Assembly: GCF_003943415.1 (NCBI RefSeq)
Contig: NZ_RJPK01000001.1
Location: 62,001 to 126,000 of the forward strand
Source: Streptococcus oralis
GTDB taxonomy: Bacteria > Bacillota > Bacilli > Lactobacillales > Streptococcaceae
Length of the DNA stretch: 64,000 nucleotides
Reading direction: 5' to 3'
Part shown: positions 38,736-47,900 of the stretch, piece after piece
Layout of the letters: the number at the start of each line of letters is the position of its first letter
Numbering within the stretch: position 1 is the stretch's first letter
Program-made: the position numbers and the translations under genes
The notes under the pieces: model-generated
What the model was told of the DNA's origin: nothing
Database searches by the model: none
What the model saw: only the letters and a program-made list of their open reading frames with translations

Positions 38736-40997
38736 TTATTCTTCTTTTTCAGAAGCAATCTCTTCTATTTTTTCAGTTTTTTTGGCAGATTTGATTTGAA
38801 TCTTACCATTGCTTGTCATGACTGCCTTGAGGGCTTTCTCACTTGGATTTTCAAGGTAGAAGTCAGTGATGGCGTCTTCGATATGGTCTTGAATGGTACG
38901 ACGGAGTGGGCGTGCCCCCATTTTTGGATCATACCCCAAGTCAACCAACTTTTCCTTGACCTTGTCTGTCACATCGAGATGGATGTTGTTGCTAGAAAGG
39001 CGTTTGTTGACATCCGCTAGCATGAGTTCGACGATTTGGAGAAGGTTATCCTTGCTGAGAGCTTTGAACTCGATGATGCCGTCAAAACGGTTCATAAATT
39101 CTGGGCTAAAGAAATTGCCGAGTTCACCGAGGACAGAGTTGGTTCTCCCTTCACGAGCGGCTCCAAAACCAACGCTGGCTTCGGCTTTACCAGTTCCAGC
39201 ATTTGAAGTCATGATAATGATGGCATCCTTAAAGCTAACAGTCCGTCCTTGCCCGTCTGTCAAACGGCCATCGTCTAAGACTTGAAGGAACATATGCATC
39301 ACATCTGGATGGGCTTTTTCGACTTCATCGAGAAGGATGAGTGAGTAAGGATTACGACGAACTTTTTCCGTTAACTGACCCGCTTCATCGTAGCCAACAT
39401 AACCTGGAGGGGCTCCGACTAATTTAGCCACACTGTGTTTTTCCATGTATTCACTCATATCAAAGCGAATCATGCTGTCAGCAGAACCAAAGAGTTCAAT
39501 GGCTAGTTGTTTGGACAGTTCTGTCTTACCGACACCAGTTGGTCCGACAAAGAGGAAACTTCCGATTGGGCGGTTAGGAGTTCCAAGCCCAACACGATTA
39601 CGACGGATGGCTTTGGAAATCTTATCGACAGCCTCATCTTGTCCGATAACATGGGACTTGAGGTCCTCTGCCAGATGGATGAGTTGAGATTGTTCTTTTT
39701 CTTTTAGTTCCCCAACAGGGATATTAGTTTTCTGCTCGATGATATGTTCAATGGTTTTCTCGCTAATGATAGGAGTATCCTGATCGGTCACCTTGTTTTT
39801 CTGCATTTCCTTGTACTTGGAAATCTGATCACGGAAGTAGGCAGCTTTTTCAAAGTCTTCCTCTCGTGTAGCTTGAGTCTTGAGATTCTCAGCTTCAATT
39901 AAACGCTGATCAATCACTTTGGGATCCACAAAGTTCAAGGTCAAGTTCATCTTAGAACCAGCTTCGTCCAACAGGTCAATAGCCTTGTCAGGTAAGAAGC
40001 GGTCTTGAATGTAACGATTGGACAGATTAGCAGCTGCCTCGATAGCAGCATCAGTATACTTGACGTGATGGTAGTCTTCGTATTTCTTTTGAACCCCTTT
40101 GAGGATGATAATGGTTTCTTCGACAGTTGGTTCATCTACCTTGACAGGCTGCATACGGCGTTCCAAAGCAGCATCTTTTTCAATGATGCGGTATTCATTA
40201 AGAGTAGTAGCGCCAACCAATTGCAACTCACCACGAGCAAGGGCAGGTTTGAGGATATTTCCTGCATCCATATTGCCATCGCCCGCAGATCCTGCACCGA
40301 CAATCTCATGGATTTCATCGATAAAGAGAATAATATCCTCACGTTTGCGGATCTCTTCCATGAGTTTTTGCATACGCTCTTCAAATTGGCCTCGGATACC
40401 CGTTCCTTGAACTAGACTGACCACATCCAAACGGATAACTTGCTTGCCTTGGAGTTTATGGGGAACATCACCATCGACAATTTTTTGAGCCAGACCTTCA
40501 ACAACGGCTGTTTTACCAACACCTGGTTCTCCGATGAGGACAGGATTGTTTTTTGTTCGACGGTTGAGGATTTCGATAACACGAATAATCTCCTCATCTC
40601 GACCGATAACAGGGTCAATATCCCCACGACGGGCAATCTCAGTAACATTGATCCCATACTCTTCTAGGAGACCTTTCTCTTGACTTGGAGGTGGTGTTTG
40701 AAGTGGACCACGGTTTTGAGATCCGTAGCCCCCACTGCCCCCATATCCCCCACCTGATTGAGTTGGAGGCACGTTATTAGAAGAAGGTCTGAAATTGTTC
40801 AAATCATTGAAAAAGTCTCCAAAAGGATCAAAGTCACGATTGTTTAGGTCAGTCATCCCTTTAAAGAGGGTATTGTTTGGGTCTGTTTTAATGATTTTAT
40901 AGCAATTTTGACAGAGATCAATTTGTTTTTGCTGTCCATTGAGATTGGTATAAAGATGAATTGTTGAGTCGTTAATTTTGCAGTTTTGACAGAGCAT
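38736..40997 (-). CDS. clpE: ATP-dependent Clp protease ATP-binding subunit ClpE
   Basis: 753-aa class III Clp/Hsp100 unfoldase. N-terminal zinc finger (CQNC ... CQNC, residues 3-33), which distinguishes ClpE from ClpC; a Gly-rich linker near 80-95; AAA-1 with GEPGVGKT; a UVR-like coiled middle domain ([13 protein letters not shown]); AAA-2 with GPTGVGKT and LLDEVEKAH. Works with ClpP in heat stress and competence control. A CtsR operator lies just downstream of its promoter. Confidence 0.95.
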   Translation of the reverse strand: MLCQNCKINDSTIHLYTNLNGQQKQIDLCQNCYKIIKTDPNNTLFKGMTDLNNRDFDPFGDFFNDLNNFRPSSNNVPPTQSGGGYGGSGGYGSQNRGPLQTPPPSQEKGLLEEYGINVTEIARRGDIDPVIGRDEEIIRVIEILNRRTKNNPVLIGEPGVGKTAVVEGLAQKIVDGDVPHKLQGKQVIRLDVVSLVQGTGIRGQFEERMQKLMEEIRKREDIILFIDEIHEIVGAGSAGDGNMDAGNILKPALARGELQLVGATTLNEYRIIEKDAALERRMQPVKVDEPTVEETIIILKGVQKKYEDYHHVKYTDAAIEAAANLSNRYIQDRFLPDKAIDLLDEAGSKMNLTLNFVDPKVIDQRLIEAENLKTQATREEDFEKAAYFRDQISKYKEMQKNKVTDQDTPIISEKTIEHIIEQKTNIPVGELKEKEQSQLIHLAEDLKSHVIGQDEAVDKISKAIRRNRVGLGTPNRPIGSFLFVGPTGVGKTELSKQLAIELFGSADSMIRFDMSEYMEKHSVAKLVGAPPGYVGYDEAGQLTEKVRRNPYSLILLDEVEKAHPDVMHMFLQVLDDGRLTDGQGRTVSFKDAIIIMTSNAGTGKAEASVGFGAAREGRTNSVLGELGNFFSPEFMNRFDGIIEFKALSKDNLLQIVELMLADVNKRLSSNNIHLDVTDKVKEKLVDLGYDPKMGARPLRRTIQDHIEDAITDFYLENPSEKALKAVMTSNGKIQIKSAKKTEKIEEIASEKEE

Positions 40998-41040
40998 ACA
41001 TCTACCTCATTTCTTTCTTACCCTTGGCCTGACAAAAAAA

Positions 41041-41057
41041 GGTCAAAAATAGTCAAA
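41041..41057. promoter_or_regulatory. CtsR operator of clpE
   Basis: GGTCAAA-AAT-AGTCAAA matches the CtsR tandem heptad consensus with 3-nt spacing. It lies 15 nt after the clpE -10 box (minus orientation), covering the transcription start region, so bound CtsR would block initiation or escape. Confidence 0.85.
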
Positions 41058-41071
41058 GTTTATATATTCTC

Positions 41072-41099
41072 ATTATAGCATGATTAAGGAGTAAAGCAA
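41072..41099 (-). promoter_or_regulatory. clpE promoter
   Basis: On the minus strand: TTGCTT (41099-41094), 16-nt spacer, TG-C-TATAAT (41077-41072). Confidence 0.8.
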
Positions 41100-41164
41100 G
41101 TAAAAAGATTGGGCTGAGGAGATTTGGAGAGAAAGTTCTCGACGAAAATCTCAGCTGCTGAAAA

Positions 41165-41200
41165 TAAGAAAAAATCCTATTTGCAGGGACAAAAAGGATT
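41165..41200 (-). terminator. Terminator of the YkuJ-like gene (minus strand)
   Basis: AATCCT / AGGATT stem with a 16-nt loop, followed by TTTTCTT on the minus strand. Confidence 0.6.
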
Positions 41201-41236
41201 CTCGTTCATCAGTCAGGTTTCCCTGCTGTTATTCTA

Positions 41237-41467
41237 TTAGTAAAGGAGTTCGTAGATCTCCATTGCAATCAAGTCAATGCTATCAAAGGTATAGGTTTCA
41301 CGTGCTTCAACATCGCGAAGGGTGAAAAGTGATCCATTTTCTTCGTCATAGCTGTAAGCAACTTCTGCAACAACAACTCCTTCACGTTCAAAATTACGTT
41401 TTAGATTTCCGCCATCTTTTGTCATAGCTTCTAGGCGGTTGATGATTCTAACCAAATGTGATTCCAT
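41237..41467 (-). CDS. DUF1797 / YkuJ family protein
   Basis: 76-aa small acidic protein; MESHLVRIINRLEAM and the C-terminal DSIDLIAMEIYELL are typical of the YkuJ family of Firmicutes, function unknown. TGGAGGAGAATC gives a strong ribosome binding site. Promoter on the minus strand TG-G-TAAAAT at 41506-41498. Confidence 0.82.
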   Translation of the reverse strand: MESHLVRIINRLEAMTKDGGNLKRNFEREGVVVAEVAYSYDEENGSLFTLRDVEARETYTFDSIDLIAMEIYELLY

Positions 41468-41784
41468 TATGATTCTCCTCCATTTCTTATCGTTACTATT
41501 TTACCATAAACAACGGGTACTTGACTAGAAAAAACTAAGATTTCTTGCTATTTCTCTATCTCTTGGCAATATTTTTTCTAAATAATAAGAAGGATTGGAT
41601 TTGAGATCGAATCATGATATAATTATTCATGACTACATTTAAAAAATAGCCTATTTTTCTTTTTATCCAACTCCTTGCTCGTTTTTTGAAGATAGCCAGT
41701 TGCCCAAATATGGTAAATTTGAGCGCTTCTTGAGAAATAGAACGAAGAGAGTGGAGAAGTTTTATCCTAATGCAGGAGTAGCTA
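41468..41784. other. Intergenic stretch with divergent promoters
   Basis: 317 bp without a long frame. It holds the minus-strand promoter of the YkuJ-like gene and, on the plus strand, TTGGAT (41595-41600), 17 nt, TG-A-TATAAT (41618-41623) for the tfoX-like gene. The resulting ~155-nt leader begins with a six-codon open frame (ATG at 41629, six nt after the -10) and a weak A/T hairpin followed by CTTTTTA near 41660. No known riboswitch recognised. Confidence 0.5.
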
Positions 41785-42105
41785 ATGGCATCTAGTAAAG
41801 AATATTTGACTTATATTTTAGACCAACTATCTGAATTAGAAGATATTACTTATCGTCCTATGATGGGAGAGTATATCCTTTATTATCGTGGGAAAATTAT
41901 TGGGGGAATCTATGATAATCGTTTGTTACTAAAGCCTGTGAAGGTGGTCATGGATCAATTGGAACAAACTAGGCTTGAACGTCCTTATGAAGGAGCCAAG
42001 GAGATGATTTTACTAGAAGACCTTGAAGATAAGTCATTTCTAGCGAGACTAATTAAGGATATGTATGAAGTCTTACCAGCTCCCAAGGTCAAAAAGAAAG
42101 CATGA
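41785..42105 (+). CDS. TfoX/Sxy N-terminal domain protein
   Basis: 106 aa. Only the N-terminal TfoX domain (YRPMMGEYILYYRGKIIGG ... LLLKPV) is present; the C-terminal domain found in Proteobacterial competence activators is missing. TfoX/Sxy regulates competence in Gram-negatives; the function of stand-alone domains in streptococci is unknown. AGGAGTAGCT precedes the ATG. Ends in its own terminator. Confidence 0.82.
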   Translation: MASSKEYLTYILDQLSELEDITYRPMMGEYILYYRGKIIGGIYDNRLLLKPVKVVMDQLEQTRLERPYEGAKEMILLEDLEDKSFLARLIKDMYEVLPAPKVKKKA

Positions 42106-42131
42106 TAGACTTGCCTAATGTAAATAGGCAT

Positions 42132-42154
42132 AAAAGCTCGAGAAGAGCTTTTTC
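42132..42154 (+). terminator. Terminator after the tfoX-like gene
   Basis: 8-bp stem AAAAGCTC / GAGCTTTT, loop GAGAA, T-rich end. Confidence 0.75.
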
Positions 42155-42174
42155 TTATAGTTTCAAACTATAAG
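42154..42174. repeat. Perfect inverted repeat upstream of folD
   Basis: CTTATAGTTT-C-AAACTATAAG, 10-bp arms around a single base, 44 nt before the folD -10. Possibly an operator or the base of a second hairpin; it lacks a T-run. Confidence 0.5.
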
Positions 42175-42214
42175 GTCCATTAGTCAAGAAGTGTTAGAAT
42201 GACAAGGTATTTTT

Positions 42215-42223
42215 TGATATAAT
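42215..42223 (+). promoter_or_regulatory. Extended -10 promoter of folD
   Basis: TG-A-TATAAT, 30 nt before ATG 42254. Confidence 0.6.
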
Positions 42224-42253
42224 AGAGTATATTTGATAGAAAAGAGAAGAAAT

Positions 42254-43111
42254 ATGGCACAGATTATTGATGGGAAAGCTCTTGCAGCTAAGTTACAAGG
42301 ACAGTTGGCTGAAAAGACTGCCAAACTAAAAGAAGAAATAGGTTTAGTTCCAGGATTGGTGGTGATTTTGGTTGGGGACAATCCAGCCAGCCAAGTCTAC
42401 GTTCGCAACAAGGAACGGTCAGCTCTTGCTGCTGGCTTTCGTAGTGAAGTAGTGCGAGTTCCAGAAACTATAACACAAGAAGAATTGTTGGACTTGATTG
42501 CCAAATATAATCACGATCCAGCTTGGCATGGGATTTTGGTCCAGTTGCCTTTACCTAAACATATCGACGAAGAGGCAGTATTATTAGCCATTGATCCAGA
42601 AAAGGATGTGGATGGTTTCCACCCACTAAACATGGGTCGCCTCTGGTCTGGTCATCCAGTTATGATTCCTTCGACACCTGCAGGAATTATGGAGATGTTT
42701 CATGAATATGGGATTGAGCTGGAAGGAAAAAATGCAGTCGTCATCGGTCGATCCAATATTGTCGGAAAACCGATGGCTCAGCTTCTTTTGGCCAAAAATG
42801 CGACGGTAACCTTGACTCACTCACGAACTCATAATCTTGCCAAGGTGGCTGCTAAAGCAGATATTCTGGTGGTTGCTATCGGTCGCGCCAAGTTTGTGAC
42901 TCCTGACTTTGTCAAACCAGGTGCAGTTGTCATTGATGTAGGGATGAACCGCGATGAAAATGGCAAGCTTTGTGGAGATGTTGACTTTGATGCCGTTGCA
43001 CCACTTGCCAGTCACATCACACCTGTACCGGGTGGAGTTGGTCCTATGACCATTACCATGCTCATGGAACAAACCTATCAGGCAGCACTGCGGACATTGA
43101 ACAAGGACTAG
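42254..43111 (+). CDS. folD: Bifunctional methylenetetrahydrofolate dehydrogenase/cyclohydrolase FolD
   Basis: 285 aa. Interconverts 5,10-methylene-, methenyl- and 10-formyl-THF, feeding purine and formyl-Met synthesis. Catalytic YVRNKERSA Lys, [15 protein letters not shown], the NADP loop GRSNIVGKP and [10 protein letters not shown] are present. Start: AGAGAAGAAAT precedes ATG 42254. The HAD gene begins 4 nt after the stop. Confidence 0.95.
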   Translation: MAQIIDGKALAAKLQGQLAEKTAKLKEEIGLVPGLVVILVGDNPASQVYVRNKERSALAAGFRSEVVRVPETITQEELLDLIAKYNHDPAWHGILVQLPLPKHIDEEAVLLAIDPEKDVDGFHPLNMGRLWSGHPVMIPSTPAGIMEMFHEYGIELEGKNAVVIGRSNIVGKPMAQLLLAKNATVTLTHSRTHNLAKVAAKADILVVAIGRAKFVTPDFVKPGAVVIDVGMNRDENGKLCGDVDFDAVAPLASHITPVPGGVGPMTITMLMEQTYQAALRTLNKD

Positions 43112-43115
43112 GAAA

Positions 43116-43889
43116 ATGAAATTCGTATTTGATCTGGATGGAACGCTGTCTTTTGACTATATGACCATAGATGAAGAGATTAAGCAGGTTCTTTTAAAGG
43201 CTGAAGATTATGGGCATGAGGTTGTCTTTGCCTCAGCTCGCTCTTATCGGGATTGTTTGGGCTTATTGGGTCCCGAGCTCAGTCAGCGTTTGGTTATAGG
43301 TTTGAATGGTGGTGTAGCCTATTATCTGGGGAAAGCTATCTATGAAAGAAATCTCGATGCTAGAGTTTATCAGGCGCTAGTGGATTATTGCCAGACCTAT
43401 AATCTCCCTTTCTTTGCAGATGATTGCTTTGACTATAGTGGTCAGATCGTGGAGAAGATTCCATTCATCTCTAGTGTGGATCCCCTAAAGGTAGCTCGTC
43501 ATCAGAAACTTGAGGACTTGGGTACTCCGATTAAGGTAGTCGTTTATATGGGAGACCATGAGGATTTGCTTGATGACCTGCTTGGACAGTTAGAAAGACT
43601 GGGGCAGGCTCATCTGTCCTATCATGCGCATGAAAAGTGCCTTTATGTTAATCCCTTGGATACTCATAAGGCGACAACTGTTGAAAAGTTGTGTGGAGAG
43701 AACTTCATTGCTTTTGGAAATGACCAAAATGATATTGAACTGTTTAAAACATCTCTCTACTCTGTCCAGATAGGCGATTTTGCTGGCCTTAGTCCATATG
43801 CAGATGAAACGTTTGAGCTAAAAGGAGAACCTTCACCAGCAGTGGCAGCTAAAATCTTACAGACCTTTGCGGAATTTAAGGGAAAATAG
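43116..43889 (+). CDS. HAD-superfamily hydrolase, Cof subfamily
   Basis: 257-aa Cof-type (IIB) sugar-phosphate or FMN phosphatase-like enzyme. Motif I FDLDGTL with both Asp residues, a cap domain in the middle, and motif IV GNDQNDIELF are intact; motif III Lys lies in the NPLDTHKAT region. Cotranscribed with folD; substrate unknown. Confidence 0.86.
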   Translation: MKFVFDLDGTLSFDYMTIDEEIKQVLLKAEDYGHEVVFASARSYRDCLGLLGPELSQRLVIGLNGGVAYYLGKAIYERNLDARVYQALVDYCQTYNLPFFADDCFDYSGQIVEKIPFISSVDPLKVARHQKLEDLGTPIKVVVYMGDHEDLLDDLLGQLERLGQAHLSYHAHEKCLYVNPLDTHKATTVEKLCGENFIAFGNDQNDIELFKTSLYSVQIGDFAGLSPYADETFELKGEPSPAVAAKILQTFAEFKGK

Positions 43890-43893
43890 ATAG

Positions 43894-43915
43894 AAGGAGG
43901 TCTGAACCTCCTTTT
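43894..43915 (+). terminator. Terminator after the folD-HAD pair
   Basis: 8-bp stem AAGGAGGT / ACCTCCTT, loop CTGA, T-run. Confidence 0.88.
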
Positions 43916-44786
43916 GTAGTATAATGGAGTGAGGTGATTAGATGATTCTAAAAATTTATAATGGAGAATATAGTTTGAAATGGGATGGAATATATCACTT
44001 AGCACTAATTGATTATCCAAATATTCAAGAGTGGGAATTAGAAAAAATTGCTAAATTTATAGCTTACGAAAAACTTCATAAACGTCAAACAAGTATCGAG
44101 TGTACTGATTCTTGTTTAAAAAAAGAGATTTTTGATTACCTCTGTCAGCATCCTTTTCTGCCACCATTTACCCCTACAGATAAAAGAGTAGCCTCGACTT
44201 ATGATTTACATAAGAGGTTAGTGACTTCAGACTACTGTAGTCATACTACGACTATAGATGCAGCGACTTCTATTCTTAAAACTGGTCAGCTCTTATCTGC
44301 TGTGAAAGCCTTTGGTCGAGATGCTGAGGAGTTGGTTTTGGATAGTCGAAATGCTGCATCTGATCCGATAGATTATTTTGACTATGTCATGTTAGGGTGG
44401 TCAAATACAAGTTCTGGTTATCGATTAGCGATGGAGCGTTTATTAGGTCGAGCTCCCTCAGAGAAAGAATTACAAGACAAGTTTATTCCTGGAGTGAGTT
44501 TTCATTTTATCTATACAGATTTGATTAAAGTTCCTGGTTATATTTTTGATGGCTATCATGTTGCAAAAATTAAGGATATGTTGAATTTATTTAGTGAGTT
44601 GTATATTTGCATTATTCCAACTCATAATAAGAGCCACTTTGAAAATATTATTCCAAGTCGATTACAAGATAGGGTGTATTATCTTGACCATGATGGAGAA
44701 GGTTTGGAAGAGTGGACTAAAAAAGTGTATCGGATTGTCTTAAAACAATCAGGTAAAGGATAGTTGAGGAAAAAAGATGAAAGTGC
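43910..44786 (+). repeat. Direct repeat, copy 1 (promoter plus 273-codon gene)
   Basis: The segment from the CTTTTGT before the -10 box to ATGAAAGTG after the gene recurs at about 52398-53275 in the same orientation. It includes the -10, the leader, the whole gene and the ribosome binding site and first codons of the following gene. Confidence 0.85.
43942..44763 (+). CDS. Conserved protein of unknown function, copy 1 (273 aa; possible ART-like fold)
   Basis: Not assigned to a family with confidence. A helical N-terminal part (about 1-90) precedes a segment SHTTTIDAATSILKTGQLLS (near 100-120), then FDYVMLGWSNTSSGYRLAM, then VPGYIFDGYHVAKI. The H-T-T...SILxxGxLLS and DYV...R patterns resemble those in DarT/Tpt1-type ADP-ribosyltransferase folds; that is a hypothesis from local similarity. 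No membrane segment or signal. TATAAT at 43920-43925; the leader is only ~10 nt with GAGGTG as ribosome binding site. About two dozen residues differ from copy 2 at 52430. It is followed by a ten-codon remnant and then bgaA. Confidence 0.7.
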   Translation: MILKIYNGEYSLKWDGIYHLALIDYPNIQEWELEKIAKFIAYEKLHKRQTSIECTDSCLKKEIFDYLCQHPFLPPFTPTDKRVASTYDLHKRLVTSDYCSHTTTIDAATSILKTGQLLSAVKAFGRDAEELVLDSRNAASDPIDYFDYVMLGWSNTSSGYRLAMERLLGRAPSEKELQDKFIPGVSFHFIYTDLIKVPGYIFDGYHVAKIKDMLNLFSELYICIIPTHNKSHFENIIPSRLQDRVYYLDHDGEGLEEWTKKVYRIVLKQSGKG

Positions 44787-44809
44787 TTGCAATTTTAGGT
44801 GCATTTTGA
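44777..44809 (+). other. Ten-codon open frame after copy 1 (possible gene remnant)
   Basis: GTTGAGGAAAAAAG then ATGAAAGTG... reads MKVLAILGAF and stops. The ribosome binding site and first three codons equal those of nnrD after copy 2, then identity ends. It marks the duplication breakpoint or the start of a lost gene. Confidence 0.4.
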
Positions 44810-44815
44810 TATATT
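44787..44815 (+). promoter_or_regulatory. bgaA promoter
   Basis: TTGCAA (44787-44792), 17-nt spacer, TG-A-TATATT (44810-44815). Predicted leader about 109 nt. Confidence 0.6.
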
Positions 44816-44861
44816 TAATATATAAAATATATTATCGAACTTGGTACTTGTTTGTGTATTC

Positions 44862-44891
44862 AGAAGGAGGTTATTTTTTAAAATGAAGTAA
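44862..44891 (+). other. Strong Shine-Dalgarno followed by a two-codon frame in the bgaA leader
   Basis: AGAAGGAGG (44862-44870), 12 nt, then ATG AAG TAA (44883-44891). The SD is better than that of bgaA itself. Confidence 0.4.
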
Positions 44892-44901
44892 ACGCTTACT
44901 T
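44886..44901. promoter_or_regulatory. Candidate CcpA cre site in the bgaA leader
   Basis: AAGTAAACGCTTACTT: GTAAACGCTTAC is close to the cre consensus and near-palindromic around CG. It lies about 65 nt after the predicted transcription start, where bound CcpA would act as a roadblock. Catabolite repression fits a beta-galactosidase. Confidence 0.6.
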
Positions 44902-44930
44902 TGTATCAAGAAAAAGAAATGAGGATTTTA

Positions 44931-47900
44931 ATGAACAAAAGACTTTTTGATAAACGTTGTCATTATAGCATTCGTAAATTTGCAATAGGTGCAGCATCTG
45001 TAATGATTGGGGCCAGTATATTTGGTATTTCAGCTGTACAAGCTGAGGAGGTGGCTTCATCCAATACTCAAACAGAAGAAACAATTGTTCATCAAGCTCA
45101 GCCTTTAGATAAGCTTCCCGATGATGTGGCAGCTGCAATCGCAAAGGCTGATGAGAATGGTGGGCGTGAGTTTGTAAAACCAAAAGCTGATTCGACAGAA
45201 GACAAAGTGACTAAGGATACGGAACCTACTAGACCTGCTAATGAGGGTAGTCATGAATTGGCTAGACCTAAAGTGGAAACTCCAAACAAAGAAGAAGGAA
45301 ACAAAGCTGAGAACAAACAGAAACCTGAAGAGACAAATCCAAAGCCTATTGAATCTGCAGCAACAGCTGGAACAGAACTGAAAGAGGATTCTAAAAAAAC
45401 TTCCGGAAACGACCAGGTAAAAGCAGATACAGAGCGCAAACCTTCTTCTGAAAAATTGCAAGCACTGTCTGGAGAGTCGAACAAAGCCGAAGTTGAAAAA
45501 GAAAAACAGCTATTATCGGAGCGAAAACAGGATTTTAATAAAGATTGGTATTTTAAACTAAATGCCCAAGGAGATTTTTCAAAAAAAGATGTGGATGTTC
45601 ATGATTGGTCTAAATTGAATCTTCCTCATGATTGGAGTATTTATTTTGATTTCGATCACAAGTCTCCCGCACGTAATGAAGGTGGCCAGTTAAATGGTGG
45701 AACAGCTTGGTATCGTAAGACTTTCATATTAAATGAAGCAGACAAGAATAAGGATGTTCGTATCAATTTTGATGGGGTTTACATGGATTCAAAGGTCTAT
45801 GTAAATGGTAAATTTGTAGGACATTATCCAAGTGGATATAATCATTTTTCATATGATATTACAGAATTTTTAAACAAGGATGGTAGTGAAAATTCAATTA
45901 CTGTTCAAGTGACCAATAAGCAACCAAGTAGTCGTTGGTATTCAGGAAGTGGGATTTATCGTGATGTAACTCTTAGTTATCGTGATAAAGTCCATGTTGC
46001 CGAAAATGGTAATCATATCACTACTCCAAAACTTGCTGAGCAAAAAGAAGGGAATGTTGAAACACAGGTTCAAAGTAAGATTAAAAATACGGATAAGAAG
46101 GCTGCTAAAGTCTTTGTGGAACAACAAATTTTTACTAAGGAAGGTAAGGTTGTTTCAGAATTAGTGCGCTCTGAAACGAAGAATTTAGCAGAAAATGAAG
46201 TTGCAGATTTCAGACAAACAATCCTAGTTAATAAACCAACTCTTTGGACGACAAAAAGTTATCATCCTCAACTGTATGTGCTGAAAACAAAGGTTTATAA
46301 AGAAGGTCAACTAGTTGATGTAACAGAAGATACATTTGGTTACCGCTATTTCAATTGGACTGCTAAGGATGGTTTCTCTCTGAATGGTGAACGCATGAAA
46401 TTCCACGGAGTAAGTATTCACCATGACAATGGAGCCTTGGGTGCAGAAGAGAATTATAAGGCTACTTATCGTAAATTAAAACTCTTGAAAGATATGGGGG
46501 TTAACTCTATTCGAACAACCCACAATCCAGCTAGCCCTCAGTTGCTTGATGCTGCGGCTAGTTTAGGTCTTTTGGTTCAAGAGGAAGCTTTTGATACTTG
46601 GTATGGTGGCAAGAAGACTTACGACTATGGACGGTTCTTTGATCAAGATGCAACCCATCCTGAAGCTAAGAAGGGTGAGAAGTGGTCTGATTTTGATCTT
46701 AGAACAATGGTAGAACGTGATAAGAACAATCCGTCGATCGTCATGTGGTCTCTTGGAAATGAGGTAGAAGAGGCAAATGGTAGTCCTCGCTCTATCGAAA
46801 CTGCTAAGCGCCTGAAGGCAGTTATCAAAGCGATTGATACTGAACGTTATGTCACCATGGGTGAAAATAAATTTAGTCGTGCAGCGACAGGTGATTTCTT
46901 GAAACTTGCAGAAATCATGGATGCTGTGGGGATGAACTATGGTGAACGTTTTTATGATGCGGTTCGTAGTGCTCATCCAGACTGGCTCATTTATGGTTCT
47001 GAAACTTCTTCAGCTACTAGAACGCGTGATTCTTATTACAATCCTGCTCAAATCCTTGGACATGATAACCGTCCAAATCGTCACTATGAACAATCTGACT
47101 ATGGTAATGACCGTGTTGGATGGGGAAGAACAGCTACTGAATCATGGACTTTTGACCGTGATCGTGCTGGCTATGCTGGACAATTTATCTGGACAGGAAT
47201 TGACTACATCGGTGAACCAACTCCATGGCATAACCAAGATAATACACCTGTAAAAAGTTCTTACTTTGGTATCATCGATACGGCTGGTTTACCGAAGAAT
47301 GATTTTTACCTTTACCGTAGTGAATGGTATAGTGCTAAAGAAAAGCCAACTGTTCGCATTTTACCACATTGGAACTGGACTGAAGAGACCCTTAAGGATC
47401 GCAAGATGCTGGTTAATGGAAAGGTTCCGGTTCGTACCTTCTCAAATGCTGCAAGCGTCGAATTGTTCTTAAATGGAGAGTCACTTGGTAAAAAGGAATT
47501 TACTAAGAAAACGACAGAAGACGGACGTCCATATCATGAGGGGGCTAAACCAAGTGAATTGTATCTTGAATGGCTTGTGAAATACCAACCAGGCACACTG
47601 ACTGCGATTGCTCGAGATGAAAAAGGCAACGAAATTGCGCGTGATAGTGTGACAACTGCTGGGGAGCCAGCAAGGGTTCGTCTGACTAAAGAAGAGCATG
47701 TTATCACTGCAGATGGAAAAGACCTATCCTACATCCATTACGAAATTGTTGATAGCGAAGGGAATGTGGTTCCGACAGCGAATAATCTTGTTCATTTCAA
47801 TCTTCATGGTCAAGGACAAATAGTTGGTGTGGATAATGGAGAACAAGCTAGCCGTGAGCGCTACAAAGCACAAGCAGATGGAACATGGCAAAGACGTGCT

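Noticed and set aside
41100..41236. BOX or RUP-type repeat element near the YkuJ-like gene
   Set aside because: The stretch has a partial dyad (GAGATTT ... AAATCTC), but the boxA/boxC and RUP sequences I know are not present.
43942..44763. Annotation of the 273-aa gene as an ABC transporter ATPase
   Set aside because: No Walker A, signature or Walker B motif in either copy.
45105..45461. Minus-strand hydrophobic frames in the 5' part of bgaA
   Set aside because: Antisense of the Lys/Glu-rich region, whose complementary codons read as Phe/Ser/Leu; no start signals.
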